In this document: one piece after another, positions 11,287 to 20,295 of the stretch
Numbering within the stretch: position 1 is the stretch's first letter
How the letters are laid out: the number at the start of each line of letters is the position of its first letter
Assembly (NCBI RefSeq): GCF_913053745.1
Contig: NZ_CAJXGF010000024.1
Span: 1-37,476 of the forward strand
Direction of reading: 5' to 3'
DNA from: an uncultured Nitratireductor sp.
Lineage (GTDB): Bacteria > Pseudomonadota > Alphaproteobacteria > Rhizobiales > Rhizobiaceae
DNA: 37,476 bases
Notes under the pieces: generated by a model
Seen by the model: only the letters and a program-made list of their open reading frames with translations
Told to the model about the DNA's origin: nothing
Database searches by the model: none
Translations under genes and position numbers: made by a program

Positions 11287-12130
11287 CATAGCCATTTTTA
11301 CCAACATCGCGCCGGCCCATCTCAACGAGACCACCACGCCCCGCGACATCGCAACAACGAAGAGCGCGATATTTCAGGGCATGGCGCCGGGCGGCGTGGC
11401 AATCCTGAACCGCGATATGCAGGAATGGGATGTGGTGCACGCGGCGGCGCGGAAACATGGATTGAAGATCGTCCACTATGGCACCACCGGGCACTGCGAA
11501 TACCGGCTTCTCGACTACGATGCGCAACACCGGCGCGTGCATGCCAGCATTGGCGGCCGGGCGGTTACGTATGCTTTCAAAGCGGCCGGCAAGCATATGG
11601 CGCTCAACAGCCTCGCCACACTCGCTGCCATTGCCGCGCTGGGGCACCCGCTTGAGCCCGCTCTTCAGCAACTGGCCGATTTCGTTCCGCTTCCTGGGCG
11701 CGGCGAGGAACATCGGCTCACCGTCGGCGGATGCACCTTCGACCTCATCGACGATGCGTATAATGCCAATCCGGCCTCCATGGCCGCCGCTTTTGCCAAT
11801 CTCGGCAGCCGGGCCGGTCAAGGGCGGCGCATCGCCGTTCTGGGCGAGATGGCCGAACTGGGCGCCGAGGCCAGACGTTTTCACACCGAACTCGCTCCCT
11901 TGATCGAAGCCAACGGCATCGATCGCGTTCATGTGTTCGGCGCCCTGTACGAGGACTTCTGGACTTCCTTGCCGAATGCACGCAAAGGATGCCATGCGGC
12001 GTCGCTGGCAGAGATAAAGCAGGTCTTCCTTGCCGATCTTCGTGATGGCGACATGGTCTTGATGAAGGGATCGAACAGCACGAGACTGCACACGCTGGTG
12101 GCCGATATGAAGGACAGTTGCAGGAATTGA
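11003..12130 (+). CDS. MurF-like ligase, central and C-terminal domains (second part of split gene)
   Basis: Mur ligases use ATP to form an amide bond between a carboxylate and an amino acid or peptide. The frame contains the P-loop G-S-A-G-K-T-T, the central-domain motif F-T-N-I-A-P-A-H-L, the MurF-type D-D-A-Y-N-A-N-P-A-S-M and, in the C-terminal domain, L-G-E-M-A-E-L-G. These are closest in pattern to MurF, which adds a dipeptide to UDP-MurNAc-tripeptide. Only the GTG at 11003 is available as a nearby start, and it has no convincing ribosome-binding site. Domain 1 sits in the other frame just upstream, so independent translation is doubtful. It is unlikely to be the housekeeping murF, which normally sits in the dcw cluster. 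Its position after adhesin export genes suggests a role in a surface polymer or in modifying the adhesin; this is inference. Confidence 0.65.
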   Translation: MNDTGAAVLALGRYARQCMSGKLLAVTGSAGKTTSVAMLSHALEPYGSVAQSAHNANLPHGVAWNLASIPPDTDHVVLEVAVGRMGQSARMARADIAIFTNIAPAHLNETTTPRDIATTKSAIFQGMAPGGVAILNRDMQEWDVVHAAARKHGLKIVHYGTTGHCEYRLLDYDAQHRRVHASIGGRAVTYAFKAAGKHMALNSLATLAAIAALGHPLEPALQQLADFVPLPGRGEEHRLTVGGCTFDLIDDAYNANPASMAAAFANLGSRAGQGRRIAVLGEMAELGAEARRFHTELAPLIEANGIDRVHVFGALYEDFWTSLPNARKGCHAASLAEIKQVFLADLRDGDMVLMKGSNSTRLHTLVADMKDSCRN

Positions 12131-12284
12131 GCGAAGTTGTGGAGAACGCCTGGATCCTCTAGCGATGCTTGAGAAGAGACGGAGCGCATTGTCCTGCCGG
12201 AGAGCCCGCGACTCGCGGCCATTTTGGAGGCAGTCGTCGGCGATGTGGGCACCGAACCAATCCGCCTCCGGACGCACGAAAAGA

Positions 12285-13070
12285 TTACGCCACGTCGGAT
12301 CGTTCCATCTCGAACGGCGCGATCACCGGCGCGCCGTTGAGCTCACCGAATTCCGCGTTCACTCCATACGTCGCCCGGATCGTCTCCCGCGTCAATGCGT
12401 GTCGCCATGGACCCTCGGCGATGAGTTTCCCCTTATGCAGCAGAACAATTCGGGTCGAGAACCGCGCCGCCAGTGCCAGATCGTGTATTGCCACCAGAAT
12501 GCCGACGCCCCGCTCCCGTGCCTGAGCGGCGAGAAAGCGTAGGGTGAAGAGTTGATTGCCGATATCGAGCGCACTCGTCGGTTCATCGAGTACGATAAGG
12601 GGCGTCTGTTGCGACAGGGCGCGCGCGAGTATCACGCGTTGGCGCTCGCCACCGCTCAGCCCGTCGAGCGTGCGGAAAGCAAGCTTCGAAAGGTTGAGCT
12701 TTTCGAGCATCCTCTCCACCAATGCAATGTCGTGCGCGCCGGGGCTCATGCCCATATAGGGCGTGCGCCCGAGCAGGCACGTATCGAAAACGCTGACGGG
12801 GAAGCCGTCGGGCGTGCGCTGTGGAACGTAGGCCACAAGCCGCGATCGCTCTCTTGCCGACATGCCGCCGATATCGCGTCCGTCGAGCATTACCCGCCCG
12901 CTTTCGGGCGGCGCCTGGCCGAGCATCGCCCGAACCAGCGTGGACTTGCCGGCGCCATTCGGCCCGACAAGGCCGACAATCTCGCCGGGCCCCACCCGAA
13001 GCGATATGCCGTCGAGAACGGTGGTGCCGTTCAGCACCTGTCGTAGATTTTGCGCTTCAAGCGTGCTCAT
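12285..13070 (-). CDS. btuD: ABC transporter ATPase, BtuD/FecE family
   Basis: This is the cytoplasmic ATPase of a metal-chelate or corrinoid importer; 261 residues. The ATG at 13070 overlaps the permease stop codon (ATGA), and a longer open frame upstream lies entirely within the permease gene, so I rejected it. Walker A (GPNGAGKST) is at 36-44, the Q-loop is in Y-V-P-Q-R, the signature LSGGERQ is near 138, Walker B (L-I-V-L-D-E-P) at 158, and the switch His is in A-I-H-D-L. The domain order and length are those of the FecE/BtuD family. It is the last gene of the riboswitch-controlled operon. The btu name rests on the riboswitch; sequence alone would equally allow an iron-siderophore system. 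Confidence 0.85.
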   Translation of the reverse strand: MSTLEAQNLRQVLNGTTVLDGISLRVGPGEIVGLVGPNGAGKSTLVRAMLGQAPPESGRVMLDGRDIGGMSARERSRLVAYVPQRTPDGFPVSVFDTCLLGRTPYMGMSPGAHDIALVERMLEKLNLSKLAFRTLDGLSGGERQRVILARALSQQTPLIVLDEPTSALDIGNQLFTLRFLAAQARERGVGILVAIHDLALAARFSTRIVLLHKGKLIAEGPWRHALTRETIRATYGVNAEFGELNGAPVIAPFEMERSDVA

Positions 13071-14188
13071 GCGAAAGCCTCCCGCCTGCGCGACACGATC
13101 AGGTGCAGGAAGACCGGAACGCCCACGAACGCGACGACAATGCCCACGGGCAGGACAGTCGGACTGAAGGCGAGCCGTCCGATCGTATCGGCGGCCAGAA
13201 GAAGGGCCGCGCCGCAGATCGCCGCGAAGGGCAGCAGAAGCCGATGATCCCCGCCGATAACCATGCGTGCCAGATGCGGACCGATCAGGCCGACGAAACC
13301 GATGACGCCCACAAAGCTGATGACCGAGGCTGCGGCAACCACTGAAAAGAGAATGGCGAAGGTGCGCAGGCGGCGCACATCCACCCCCAGCGAACGCGCA
13401 ACATCGTCGCCCGCGACGGTAAGCGCGTTGAGCTGCCACGCTCTGGCCTGAATGGGAACGAGCACAGCGAACAGTACGGCGGCACACAGGCCGACCGCGT
13501 CCCACTGTACACCGTTAAGGCTGCCGAAGGTCCAGTGAACGACGCGGGCCAGTTGCTCTTCGGTGGCCACGAACTGAACTGCCGCGGTCAAGGCGCTGAA
13601 CAGATACATCAGCGCGATACCCGTGAGGATCATCGCCTGTGCGCCCATTCCCCGCCACCAACTCAGCGAGAACACACCGAATGCGCAAAGCAGCGCACAG
13701 ACGAACGCCGACAGCGGAACGAAGTAGACGCCCGCCGCCTGCAAACCGATGCCGAACATGATGGCGACGGACGCCCCGAAACCGGCGGCCGAGGAGACGC
13801 CGATCGTATAGGGGCTGACGAGCGGATTGCGGGTGATGGCCTGCATGAGAACACCGGAAACCGACAGTGCGGCGCCGGCCACCAGCGCCATCACCACCCG
13901 TGGCAAGCGCAGATGGATCAGAATCCGTGCCGCCTGTTCGTCCGGCGAGACCGGCAGATAACCCAGGCTCGCCCGCTCCAGCAGGACGAGAGCGAGCGTT
14001 CCGATGCTCGTGTCGTTGATGCCGCGCACCGAGACCGCAGCGGCGGCGGCCAGCAATAGCACCAGCGACAAGGCGACGAGCAGAATGCGCCGCCGTCCGC
14101 CATCCCGATACCGGGCGCCGAGGCTTTTGCCTTTCTCGGTCGAAGCGACGTTAACCGCCCCGGCATCTGCTTCAAGCGCATCGGTCAT
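13067..14188 (-). CDS. btuC: ABC transporter permease, FecCD/BtuC family
   Basis: This is the inner-membrane channel of the importer; 373 residues. The N-terminal 30 or so residues are polar and cytoplasmic, somewhat longer than usual, followed by roughly ten hydrophobic segments. The family signatures are present: L-R-L-P-R-V near residue 93, the G-A-A-L-S-V-S-G-V-L-M-Q motif, N-P-L-V-S-P, and near the C-terminus G-F-V-G-L-I-G-P-H-L-A-R, which contacts the ATPase. The start ATG at 14188 is preceded by a GGGGC-like site and lies 27 bases after the binding-protein gene. FecCD permeases carry siderophores, haem or cobalamin. The upstream riboswitch favours corrinoid transport. Confidence 0.85.
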   Translation of the reverse strand: MTDALEADAGAVNVASTEKGKSLGARYRDGGRRRILLVALSLVLLLAAAAAVSVRGINDTSIGTLALVLLERASLGYLPVSPDEQAARILIHLRLPRVVMALVAGAALSVSGVLMQAITRNPLVSPYTIGVSSAAGFGASVAIMFGIGLQAAGVYFVPLSAFVCALLCAFGVFSLSWWRGMGAQAMILTGIALMYLFSALTAAVQFVATEEQLARVVHWTFGSLNGVQWDAVGLCAAVLFAVLVPIQARAWQLNALTVAGDDVARSLGVDVRRLRTFAILFSVVAAASVISFVGVIGFVGLIGPHLARMVIGGDHRLLLPFAAICGAALLLAADTIGRLAFSPTVLPVGIVVAFVGVPVFLHLIVSRRREAFA

Positions 14189-14215
14189 CTGCCCCGTCCT
14201 GTCACGTCAAGCCGC

Positions 14216-15250
14216 TCAAAAATCGCCCTGATAGGTCATGCCCGGCTGATAGGGCAGACCTTGGAAGTCCTCGATCCAGCGGCGCATGGCCTCTTCCGGA
14301 TCGACATCCTTGAACAGGTCTGGATGCGCCCATTTGGCGATCTGCAGCGCGCCGGTGATCTTCGACGAGCCGCCGGCGAGATAGTAGTTGATGACGTGGA
14401 CGTTCTTCGCCTCTGCCGCCGGCGTGGCGCGGATGTCTTCACGCGTCATCAGTCCGTCCCAGGTCGTCTTATACTGCTCCTTTGGGATAGACGTGTAGGA
14501 GCCGGGTTCCAGCTTGACGATCAGCGCCGGCGCGCGTCCGACGAGTTCCTCGGGATCGATGGTGAAGGCGTTTGGATTTCCGCGCGCGGCCGGCTCGTCC
14601 TCGATAACGATTTCGCCAAAAACGTTCTTGCCGCCACCGGCCTCGATCATGTCATGCCAGCCCGATCCGGGCGTGACCGTCACCAGAGGGCGCTTTTCCT
14701 CCAGATAAACCGACACCGGTTCGACGCCTTCGAGCCGCTCGGCCAGAAGCGCGTTGTAATCCTCATAATAGGCAACGAGATCGGCCGCCCGCTCTTCACG
14801 ACCGAAGAGCTTGCCCATCAGCTTGACGTTCTCGACATGCTTGAGCGTGTCCCAGGAGGTGACGACCAGAACCGGGATGCCGAACGGTTCGAGCTGGCGC
14901 GCCGCCTCCTCGTAAACGCCGTTGCGCGGCAGGATGACGAGATCCGGATTCTTGGCAACGATGGCCTCGTAATTGGGTTCGCTCTGCCCCTGCCCCACCA
15001 CATCGTCGGGCCCGAATTCCGGCCAGTAGTCGGGGTCGCGATAGGTGCTGGCGCCGGTGCCGACCACCTTTTCTATGGCCCCGATCGCGCGGGCGAATTC
15101 GACCGAGTAGCGGTTGAAGATCACCGCGCGCTCGACGGGCAGATCGACCTCGACCTGACGTCCGACATCGTCGGTGATGGTTTCGGCGAAAGCGGGCTGG
15201 GAAAGTGTCAGCGCGACAAGGGCGGCGCCGAGAACGGACTTGAATAACAT
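14216..15250 (-). CDS. btuF: Periplasmic substrate-binding protein of a BtuF/FepB-type importer
   Basis: This protein captures the substrate in the periplasm and delivers it to the permease; 344 residues. I chose the ATG at 15250 because it is preceded by GAGGTGATC and begins directly with a signal peptide: Lys4, a hydrophobic core, and the cleavage motif P-A-F-A after residue 22. An alternative start 18 bases upstream adds only six residues. The mature protein opens with T-I-T-D-D-V-G-R-Q-V-E-V, typical of class III helical-backbone binding proteins, and continues with V-V-G-T-G-A and N-P-D-L-V-I-L-P motifs. It is first in the operon, 138 bp downstream of the cobalamin riboswitch. That placement argues for a corrinoid, cobinamide or related cobalt ligand; databases may label such proteins iron transporters. 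Confidence 0.85.
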   Translation of the reverse strand: MLFKSVLGAALVALTLSQPAFAETITDDVGRQVEVDLPVERAVIFNRYSVEFARAIGAIEKVVGTGASTYRDPDYWPEFGPDDVVGQGQSEPNYEAIVAKNPDLVILPRNGVYEEAARQLEPFGIPVLVVTSWDTLKHVENVKLMGKLFGREERAADLVAYYEDYNALLAERLEGVEPVSVYLEEKRPLVTVTPGSGWHDMIEAGGGKNVFGEIVIEDEPAARGNPNAFTIDPEELVGRAPALIVKLEPGSYTSIPKEQYKTTWDGLMTREDIRATPAAEAKNVHVINYYLAGGSSKITGALQIAKWAHPDLFKDVDPEEAMRRWIEDFQGLPYQPGMTYQGDF

Positions 15251-15312
15251 GATCACCTCGATCGACACGGTGCGCCGGAAGGTGCATGAAAGAGTGTCCG
15301 CATCGACCGTAT

Positions 15313-15330
15313 GCGAAATGGAGATTTCGC
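15313..15330 (-). promoter_or_regulatory. Leader hairpin between riboswitch and btuF
   Basis: On the minus-strand transcript a perfect 7-bp stem (GCGAAAT/ATTTCGC) with a 4-base loop lies between the riboswitch aptamer and the binding-protein start. It could be part of the expression platform. It has no U-tract, so transcription termination is not obvious and translational control is more likely. Confidence 0.3.
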
Positions 15331-15389
15331 TCTCCCGCGTGACCGGCCGTCGCTACCCTCTTGCCGGACACCTCGCCGACAATTGCGTT

Positions 15390-15562
15390 TGCGCCAAGGC
15401 CGGTCTCCTGGCTCGCGGCTCGGACGTTCGCATATCCCTTCCCGGTCGCAACCAGTGGATCGATACCGAACTTGCCGCCTACAGTTGCGAGGGCAGCCGC
15501 AGATTGGGACGAACCCGTCCTGCGTTCCCGTTTCATCCGCCGTAGCGGAACCGTGGCGCACA
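15390..15562 (-). promoter_or_regulatory. Cobalamin (AdoCbl) riboswitch
   Basis: Read on the minus strand, the conserved blocks occur in the right order: GCCACGGTTCC near 15557-15545, a purine-rich AACGGGAA block, the CCCTCGCAACTGT segment, CCACTGG, a GGGAAGG block, and the B12 box GAGCCAGGAGACCGGCC near 15414-15398. This is the standard arrangement of the cobalamin riboswitch. It lies in the 5' leader of the btuF-btuC-btuD operon, with the coding start about 140 bases downstream. When bound to adenosylcobalamin it is expected to repress the importer. Exact ends are approximate. Confidence 0.92.
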
Positions 15563-15854
15563 ACCCTTAGCTGGATCAGGGACACAAGGCCACCGGTTTT
15601 CCGGTCATCGCGAGAATTATCCTGCGTTTGGGGCGCTCGATCGCTGTATCGAGTTATGCTTTATCCTGTCGCAAAACACCCCATATTCGCCGCCTTCCGG
15701 AGAGAGCGTGTCGCGCGGCCCGGGCGACTTGTAAAAATCGGGCTGGAAATACGGGCCGCATAAAGCCACAAATGCCGCAAGGACTCGCAGAACAAGCGCG
15801 AGAGAAGCCGGGCTCAGGTCAGCCCAGGTCAATTCGATCCTTTCAGGAGGGATT

Positions 15855-17192
15855 ATGAGAGTTACCGTATTTGGAACGGGATATGTCGGACTGGTTCACG
15901 CGACTGTCCTTGCCGAAGCCGGAAATGAAGTGGTTTGCGTTGATATCGATGAGGAAAAAATCGCGCGGCTGCGGCAGGGACAGGTGTCGATCTATGAGCC
16001 TGGGCTGGAACGCCTGGTTGGGGAGAACCAGCGCGCCGAACGGCTTTCCTTCACAACCAGTGCCCGGGAGGGGGTGGAGCACGGGCGCATCCTGTTCATA
16101 GCGGTCGGCACACCTCCCGAAGAGGACGGTTCGGCAGACATCCGTCATGTACTCTCGGTTGCGCGCACCATCGGGCAGCATATGGAAGGCCCAAAGCTCA
16201 TCGTTGTAAAATCCACGGTGCCCGTGGGGACGGCGGACAAAGTGCGTGAGATCATCGCGACCGGGCTTCGCGAGCGATCCAGTGAGACCGGGTTCGCCGT
16301 CGCTTCCAATCCGGAATTCCTGAAAGAAGGGTCGGCCATCGCCGACAGTATGAAGCCCGACCGGATCGTGCTCGGTATCGAGGAAGGAGATATCGAGACC
16401 GAGACATTGCTTCGGGAACTGTATGGGCCCTTCAACCGGAACCATGAAAAAATCATAGTGATGGATGTAAAGAGTTCGGAGCTGACAAAATATGCTGCGA
16501 ACTGCATGCTCGCGACGAAGATCAGCTTCATGAATGAAGTTTCCGGTCTTGCAGAACAACTCGGCGCCGACATCGAGAAAGTACGTCAGGGCATAGGGTC
16601 GGATCCCCGGATTGGCTATCACTTCATTTATCCCGGTGCAGGATACGGCGGGTCATGCTTCCCCAAAGATGTCAGGGCATTGATCAGGATGGCCGATCCC
16701 GAAATTTTCGACCCTGTTCTCCTTCGTTCCGTGGAAGAACGGAACGAAAAGCAGAAAAACGTCATGTTCAAAAAAATAATGAGCCACTTCAATGGCGATA
16801 TAAACGGCATGACATTCGCCATCTGGGGACTTTCTTTCAAACCCAACACCGACGATATGAGGGAGGCGCCCTCGCGTACGGTGATGGAAGCCCTCTGGTC
16901 CGCCGGAGCCCGGGTTCGCGCCTACGACCCGAAGGCGATGAACGAGTGCCGCCGGATATATTCAGACCGTCCCGATCTCTATCTGGCCGCCTCGCAGGAG
17001 GACGCCCTCAAAGGTGCCGATGCCCTTGTCGTGATGACGGAATGGAGGGTGTTTCAATCCCCAAACTTTGAATTGATGGCCTCGGAACTCTCCGCCAAAG
17101 TCGTTTTTGACGGAAGAAACATATTCAGCCCCTCCGGTGCCAGAAGGAACAAGATAACGCTCCATTCAATCGGCCGCCCGGCCCCGGTGTGA
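15855..17192 (+). CDS. ugd: UDP-glucose 6-dehydrogenase
   Basis: This enzyme oxidises UDP-glucose to UDP-glucuronate with two NAD+ and supplies an acidic sugar for capsule or exopolysaccharide; 445 residues, cytoplasmic. The ATG has an excellent AGGAGGG site. The NAD-binding motif G-T-G-Y-V-G is at 7-12, a second conserved stretch V-K-S-T-V-P-V-G-T begins at about 118, and the catalytic Cys268 sits in G-G-S-C-F-P-K-D. The C-terminal UDP-binding domain contains [16 protein letters not shown]. It corresponds to rkpK of rhizobial K-antigen loci. It starts the polysaccharide island and is divergent from the importer operon. Confidence 0.95.
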   Translation: MRVTVFGTGYVGLVHATVLAEAGNEVVCVDIDEEKIARLRQGQVSIYEPGLERLVGENQRAERLSFTTSAREGVEHGRILFIAVGTPPEEDGSADIRHVLSVARTIGQHMEGPKLIVVKSTVPVGTADKVREIIATGLRERSSETGFAVASNPEFLKEGSAIADSMKPDRIVLGIEEGDIETETLLRELYGPFNRNHEKIIVMDVKSSELTKYAANCMLATKISFMNEVSGLAEQLGADIEKVRQGIGSDPRIGYHFIYPGAGYGGSCFPKDVRALIRMADPEIFDPVLLRSVEERNEKQKNVMFKKIMSHFNGDINGMTFAIWGLSFKPNTDDMREAPSRTVMEALWSAGARVRAYDPKAMNECRRIYSDRPDLYLAASQEDALKGADALVVMTEWRVFQSPNFELMASELSAKVVFDGRNIFSPSGARRNKITLHSIGRPAPV

Positions 17193-17269
17193 TTGCGCAA
17201 GGCCGCACAATCGGATGACAAGCATCAGGATCGAAAATCGAGCGCTGAAGTCCCGAGGCGACACCTCAA

Positions 17270-18541
17270 TTACTGTGTAAGCCGGCTTCCTGAACTGGCA
17301 CCTTCGACTGCAAATTCCGCAACCCGGGTAATATGATCCGACATGGCCGCATAGATCGCATGGGAGCTGAAGCGTTTCTCGAATTCGTCTATTCTGCCGC
17401 CCCTGTTCAGCGCGAGAGCGGGATTGTCTAGTGCCTGCACGATGGCATGAGCGAGAGCCTCCGGGTCATGGCTTCCCAGTGCCACGCCGCCACCCGTTTC
17501 CTGGTACAACCTCGCCAGTTCACCTTCGATGGTTGCTATCTGGTAAGTGCCGTAAGCGAGATATTCGAACACTTTGTTCGGCCATCCCTGCGGGGCAGCG
17601 GAATGATAAGGCAGCAACCCCGCCTCGGAACGCCGCAAGACAATGCCGATTTCTTCGGCGTCGATCCAATCCGTCAAGACGACGTTTGGAAGCGCGGCGA
17701 AACGCGGGCGAAGCTGTTCGGATTGCACCCCCTCGCCGGCGATAACGAACTGGATATCGCTGCGATCCGCAAGCAGACGCGCCGCTTCGAGCACCAGGGG
17801 CAAATCGTAGGTATGCCCCCACGAACCGACGAAAGAGACGACCTTCGCCTCCGGTCGGATGCCGGTTCGCTGGAGGAATGCGTTCGTGGTCGCCTCGTCC
17901 GCGATCGGGCGCGGCGCATAGCCCAGGGGGAACATTTTGTCGATGGGACTGGGCGCGCGCCCTCCCTTGTCGATGCCCCATTGAAGATAGCCGGGAGAAA
18001 TGCCGATGAGGGACGTGGCATTCGCGCAGGCAAAACGAACCTGACGCTCGAGAGGAACAAGTGCAAGCCGCGCCAGCGGGCGCAGAGCGACTGGCAGGTA
18101 ATCGCCGAAAAAATCCGGCCAAAGGTCGCGAATCGAAAGCACGGTGGGGACGCCGCATTCCTTGCCGAATGCAATCGCCGCCGCAGCGGCTTCGGTCGTT
18201 GGGATGTCCGTCACGATAACGTCCGGACGCTCCGCGCTTGTTCTGGCAAAGCGCAGAAACGAGCGCGCAAAAGTGCGATTGTGCCGGATGCGGGCAAGAC
18301 CGATATTGCGCTTGTAGCCCGGCCCCGGCAGCACCGTGATTGTGAGATCGGTTTCCGCCGTGAATTCCTGGCTTCGCGGAGAGCGCTGGCGTTTCTGATA
18401 GTGATCGAAACTGGAGGTGATCCAGCGGGTGCTGTGCCCAAGGCGCGCCAGGGACTGCGCCAGCATCCCCATGCGCATCAGTCGCCGTGTGCCCGGGTCG
18501 GTTGGAATGGGTTCGAGATCCCGGACAAGCCAGATTTTCAT
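17270..18541 (-). CDS. Glycosyltransferase family 4 (GT-B fold)
   Basis: This is a probable sugar transferase in capsule assembly on the cytoplasmic side of the membrane; 423 residues. The N-terminal acceptor domain carries a Gly/Arg-rich loop and the motif S-I-R-D-L-W-P-D. The C-terminal donor domain shows F-V-G-S-W-G at about residue 230, F-V-I-A-G-E-G, and the family feature P-N-K-V-F-E-Y-L-A-Y-G that follows the nucleotide-sugar-binding Glu. The ATG at 18541 diverges from the ABC permease gene, with 105 bp between them. Donor and acceptor cannot be deduced. It sits between ugd and the exporter genes, which places it in surface polysaccharide synthesis. Confidence 0.8.
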   Translation of the reverse strand: MKIWLVRDLEPIPTDPGTRRLMRMGMLAQSLARLGHSTRWITSSFDHYQKRQRSPRSQEFTAETDLTITVLPGPGYKRNIGLARIRHNRTFARSFLRFARTSAERPDVIVTDIPTTEAAAAAIAFGKECGVPTVLSIRDLWPDFFGDYLPVALRPLARLALVPLERQVRFACANATSLIGISPGYLQWGIDKGGRAPSPIDKMFPLGYAPRPIADEATTNAFLQRTGIRPEAKVVSFVGSWGHTYDLPLVLEAARLLADRSDIQFVIAGEGVQSEQLRPRFAALPNVVLTDWIDAEEIGIVLRRSEAGLLPYHSAAPQGWPNKVFEYLAYGTYQIATIEGELARLYQETGGGVALGSHDPEALAHAIVQALDNPALALNRGGRIDEFEKRFSSHAIYAAMSDHITRVAEFAVEGASSGSRLTQ

Positions 18542-18646
18542 GCAGCAATGCCGGATTTTGACGTCATTACGGGTTTACAACGGTTTGCGTTTCTCATGCG
18601 ATGGCGTTAATCACCCTGCGATGCGATCTCTGGCAGTTGGACAACA

Positions 18647-19429
18647 ATGAACTTGTGGCACCAGATTCGGCCATTTCTCTCTAAATTTGTGCGGTTTATG
18701 CACATCAGCTATCTCGAAGCCAAGTCCAATTATCAAGGCACGAGGCTCGGCCTTCTATGGCTTCCCGTTTCCACGCTGCTTTTCACAGGAATGCTGGCTC
18801 TCGTGTTCCGACATTCCGATGCCATGACGATCACCGAATTTTTTCTCTACGTGCTGTCGGGCTATATTCTTTGGCAGTTCATTCAGGCCTCGATTATTAC
18901 CAGCACCGACATCGTCCAGAGACAGCTCGAATTCGCCATTCATAACAATCTCACACTGGCGGGACTTTTCGGCAAGCTCCTCATGGATCGCCTGTTCGAA
19001 TACGGCATCAATCTTGCGCTGCTCGTTGCCGTGATTGTGCTGTTGAGTCCCGGGAACGTCGACCTGAACCTGGCCCTGTTCATCCCCTTCGTCGCGATAA
19101 TCGTGCCGACATCGCTTGCCGTCAGCTATCTGGTAAACGCCGTCACCATCTTCTTCCCTGATCTGTCGACTCTGGTGAAGACAGGGACCCGCTTCATGTT
19201 TTTTGCATCGCCCGTTTTCTGGGTGGCCACCGACAGAACCGATATCCGCACCTTGCTCGTTCAGTACAACCCGGTGTCCTATTATATGGACATAACGAGA
19301 CAGGTTTTCGGCATTCTGCCATTGCAGCCGGCTTCCTGGATCAGCAGTGCGCTCGTTTCGCTCGGTCTTTGCGTGGCCGGATATATTACCTTTGTCTACT
19401 CGCAGAATTTTGTGAGGAACATTAAATGA
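18647..19429 (+). CDS. Capsular polysaccharide ABC exporter permease (KpsM/Wzm-like)
   Basis: This inner-membrane permease moves a lipid-linked polysaccharide across the membrane; 260 residues. Six hydrophobic segments fall at roughly 40-58, 68-90, 115-135, 142-168, 178-197 and 235-253, the ABC-2 pattern. A cytoplasmic amphipathic N-terminus contains A-K-S-N-Y-Q-G-T-R-L-G, a motif typical of polysaccharide ABC-2 permeases. Its stop codon overlaps the ATPase start (ATGA), so the pair is translationally coupled. Comparable gene pairs in rhizobia are rkpS/rkpR and wzm/wzt. The ribosome-binding site is weak. Confidence 0.85.
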   Translation: MNLWHQIRPFLSKFVRFMHISYLEAKSNYQGTRLGLLWLPVSTLLFTGMLALVFRHSDAMTITEFFLYVLSGYILWQFIQASIITSTDIVQRQLEFAIHNNLTLAGLFGKLLMDRLFEYGINLALLVAVIVLLSPGNVDLNLALFIPFVAIIVPTSLAVSYLVNAVTIFFPDLSTLVKTGTRFMFFASPVFWVATDRTDIRTLLVQYNPVSYYMDITRQVFGILPLQPASWISSALVSLGLCVAGYITFVYSQNFVRNIK

Positions 19430-20178
19430 GCGCAAGCATCGAGATCGAGAACGCCTCGGTAAGCTATTTCATGCGCAAGGTCGGCACGTCCGACAAGGCC
19501 TCCGAGAAAGGCAGCGTGGGCGCACAGATCGTGGTCGGCAAGCGCTATCTCGAGATTGCCGCGCTCAGAAACATCTCGCTCTCCCTGAAAACAGGCGACC
19601 GGGTCGGGCTGATCGGCATCAACGGCTCGGGCAAATCGACACTGTTGAAAGTCTGTGCTGGCGCCTTGGCCATCCAGTCCGGTTCCATCGAAATCAAAGG
19701 GATGGTCAGTCCGCAATTCGCGCTGGGGTCCGGCATCAAGCCCAACCTTTCGGGCCGACGCAACACCGAGCTCAAATGCCTTTATATGGGCACACCGCAA
19801 TCCAAGATTGCCGCTGCCACCGAAGAGGTCAAGGAACTGTCCGGACTGGGTGGTTATTTCGAGCTGCCCATTCGATCCTATTCGGCGGGCATGCGTTCGC
19901 GACTGGTGATGAGCCTGATGCGCCTGGTGCGCGGCGACATCCTGATTATGGACGAATGGATCAGCGCCGCCGACGCCTCGGTCAACAAGACGGTTTCCAA
20001 ACTGCAATCCGATCTCATCGAGTCCTCGTCGATCCTCATTATGGCCAGCCACTCCCAACGCATCCTGGAAGATTGGACGACAACACTGCTCTGGCTCGAC
20101 CGTGGAGAAATTAAAGCGATGGGACCGGTGGCAGACGTTTATGCAGACTACAAGAAGTGGATGAACACCAAGGCTTGA
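19426..20178 (+). CDS. Capsular polysaccharide ABC exporter ATPase (KpsT/Wzt-like)
   Basis: This ATPase powers the exporter encoded just upstream; 250 residues. An N-terminal insertion of about residues 18-40 precedes the core, as in many Wzt/KpsT proteins. Walker A (G-I-N-G-S-G-K-S-T) is at 64-72, a signature-like Y-S-A-G-M-R-S-R-L replaces the classical LSGGQ as is normal in this family, and Walker B is I-L-I-M-D-E-W. The switch His lies in M-A-S-H-S. The protein lacks the C-terminal carbohydrate-binding domain of longer Wzt proteins, so it resembles KpsT of group 2 capsules, where export does not require recognition of a capped chain end. Confidence 0.88.
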   Translation: MSASIEIENASVSYFMRKVGTSDKASEKGSVGAQIVVGKRYLEIAALRNISLSLKTGDRVGLIGINGSGKSTLLKVCAGALAIQSGSIEIKGMVSPQFALGSGIKPNLSGRRNTELKCLYMGTPQSKIAAATEEVKELSGLGGYFELPIRSYSAGMRSRLVMSLMRLVRGDILIMDEWISAADASVNKTVSKLQSDLIESSSILIMASHSQRILEDWTTTLLWLDRGEIKAMGPVADVYADYKKWMNTKA

Positions 20179-20179
20179 G

Positions 20180-20191
20180 CGGGACGTCCCG
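20180..20191. terminator. Short palindrome between convergent genes
   Basis: The perfect palindrome CGGGACGTCCCG begins two bases after the exporter ATPase stop codon and faces a convergent gene ending at 20296. There is no T-tract on either side, so it is at best a weak terminator. Confidence 0.25.
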
Positions 20192-20295
20192 GTGATTTGC
20201 ACGACAAACGCGCCGGTTCGCTACAATTTGTTCGGAACCATGTGGCCAACAGGCTTTCCCCTTGGTGGCGCCCGCCAAACACGAGTGTCGGCCTT

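Noticed and set aside
10961-12277. Open frame of 438 codons on the minus strand opposite the MurF-like gene
   Set aside because: It is antisense to clear Mur-ligase motifs and shows no domain pattern of its own.
12285-15250. Iron-siderophore transporter assignment
   Set aside because: The family allows it, but the cobalamin riboswitch upstream is stronger evidence for corrinoid-related cargo.
17193-17269. Possible terminator stem gattgcgc/gcacaatc after ugd
   Set aside because: The stem has an internal mismatch and no T-tract, so it is too weak to annotate.
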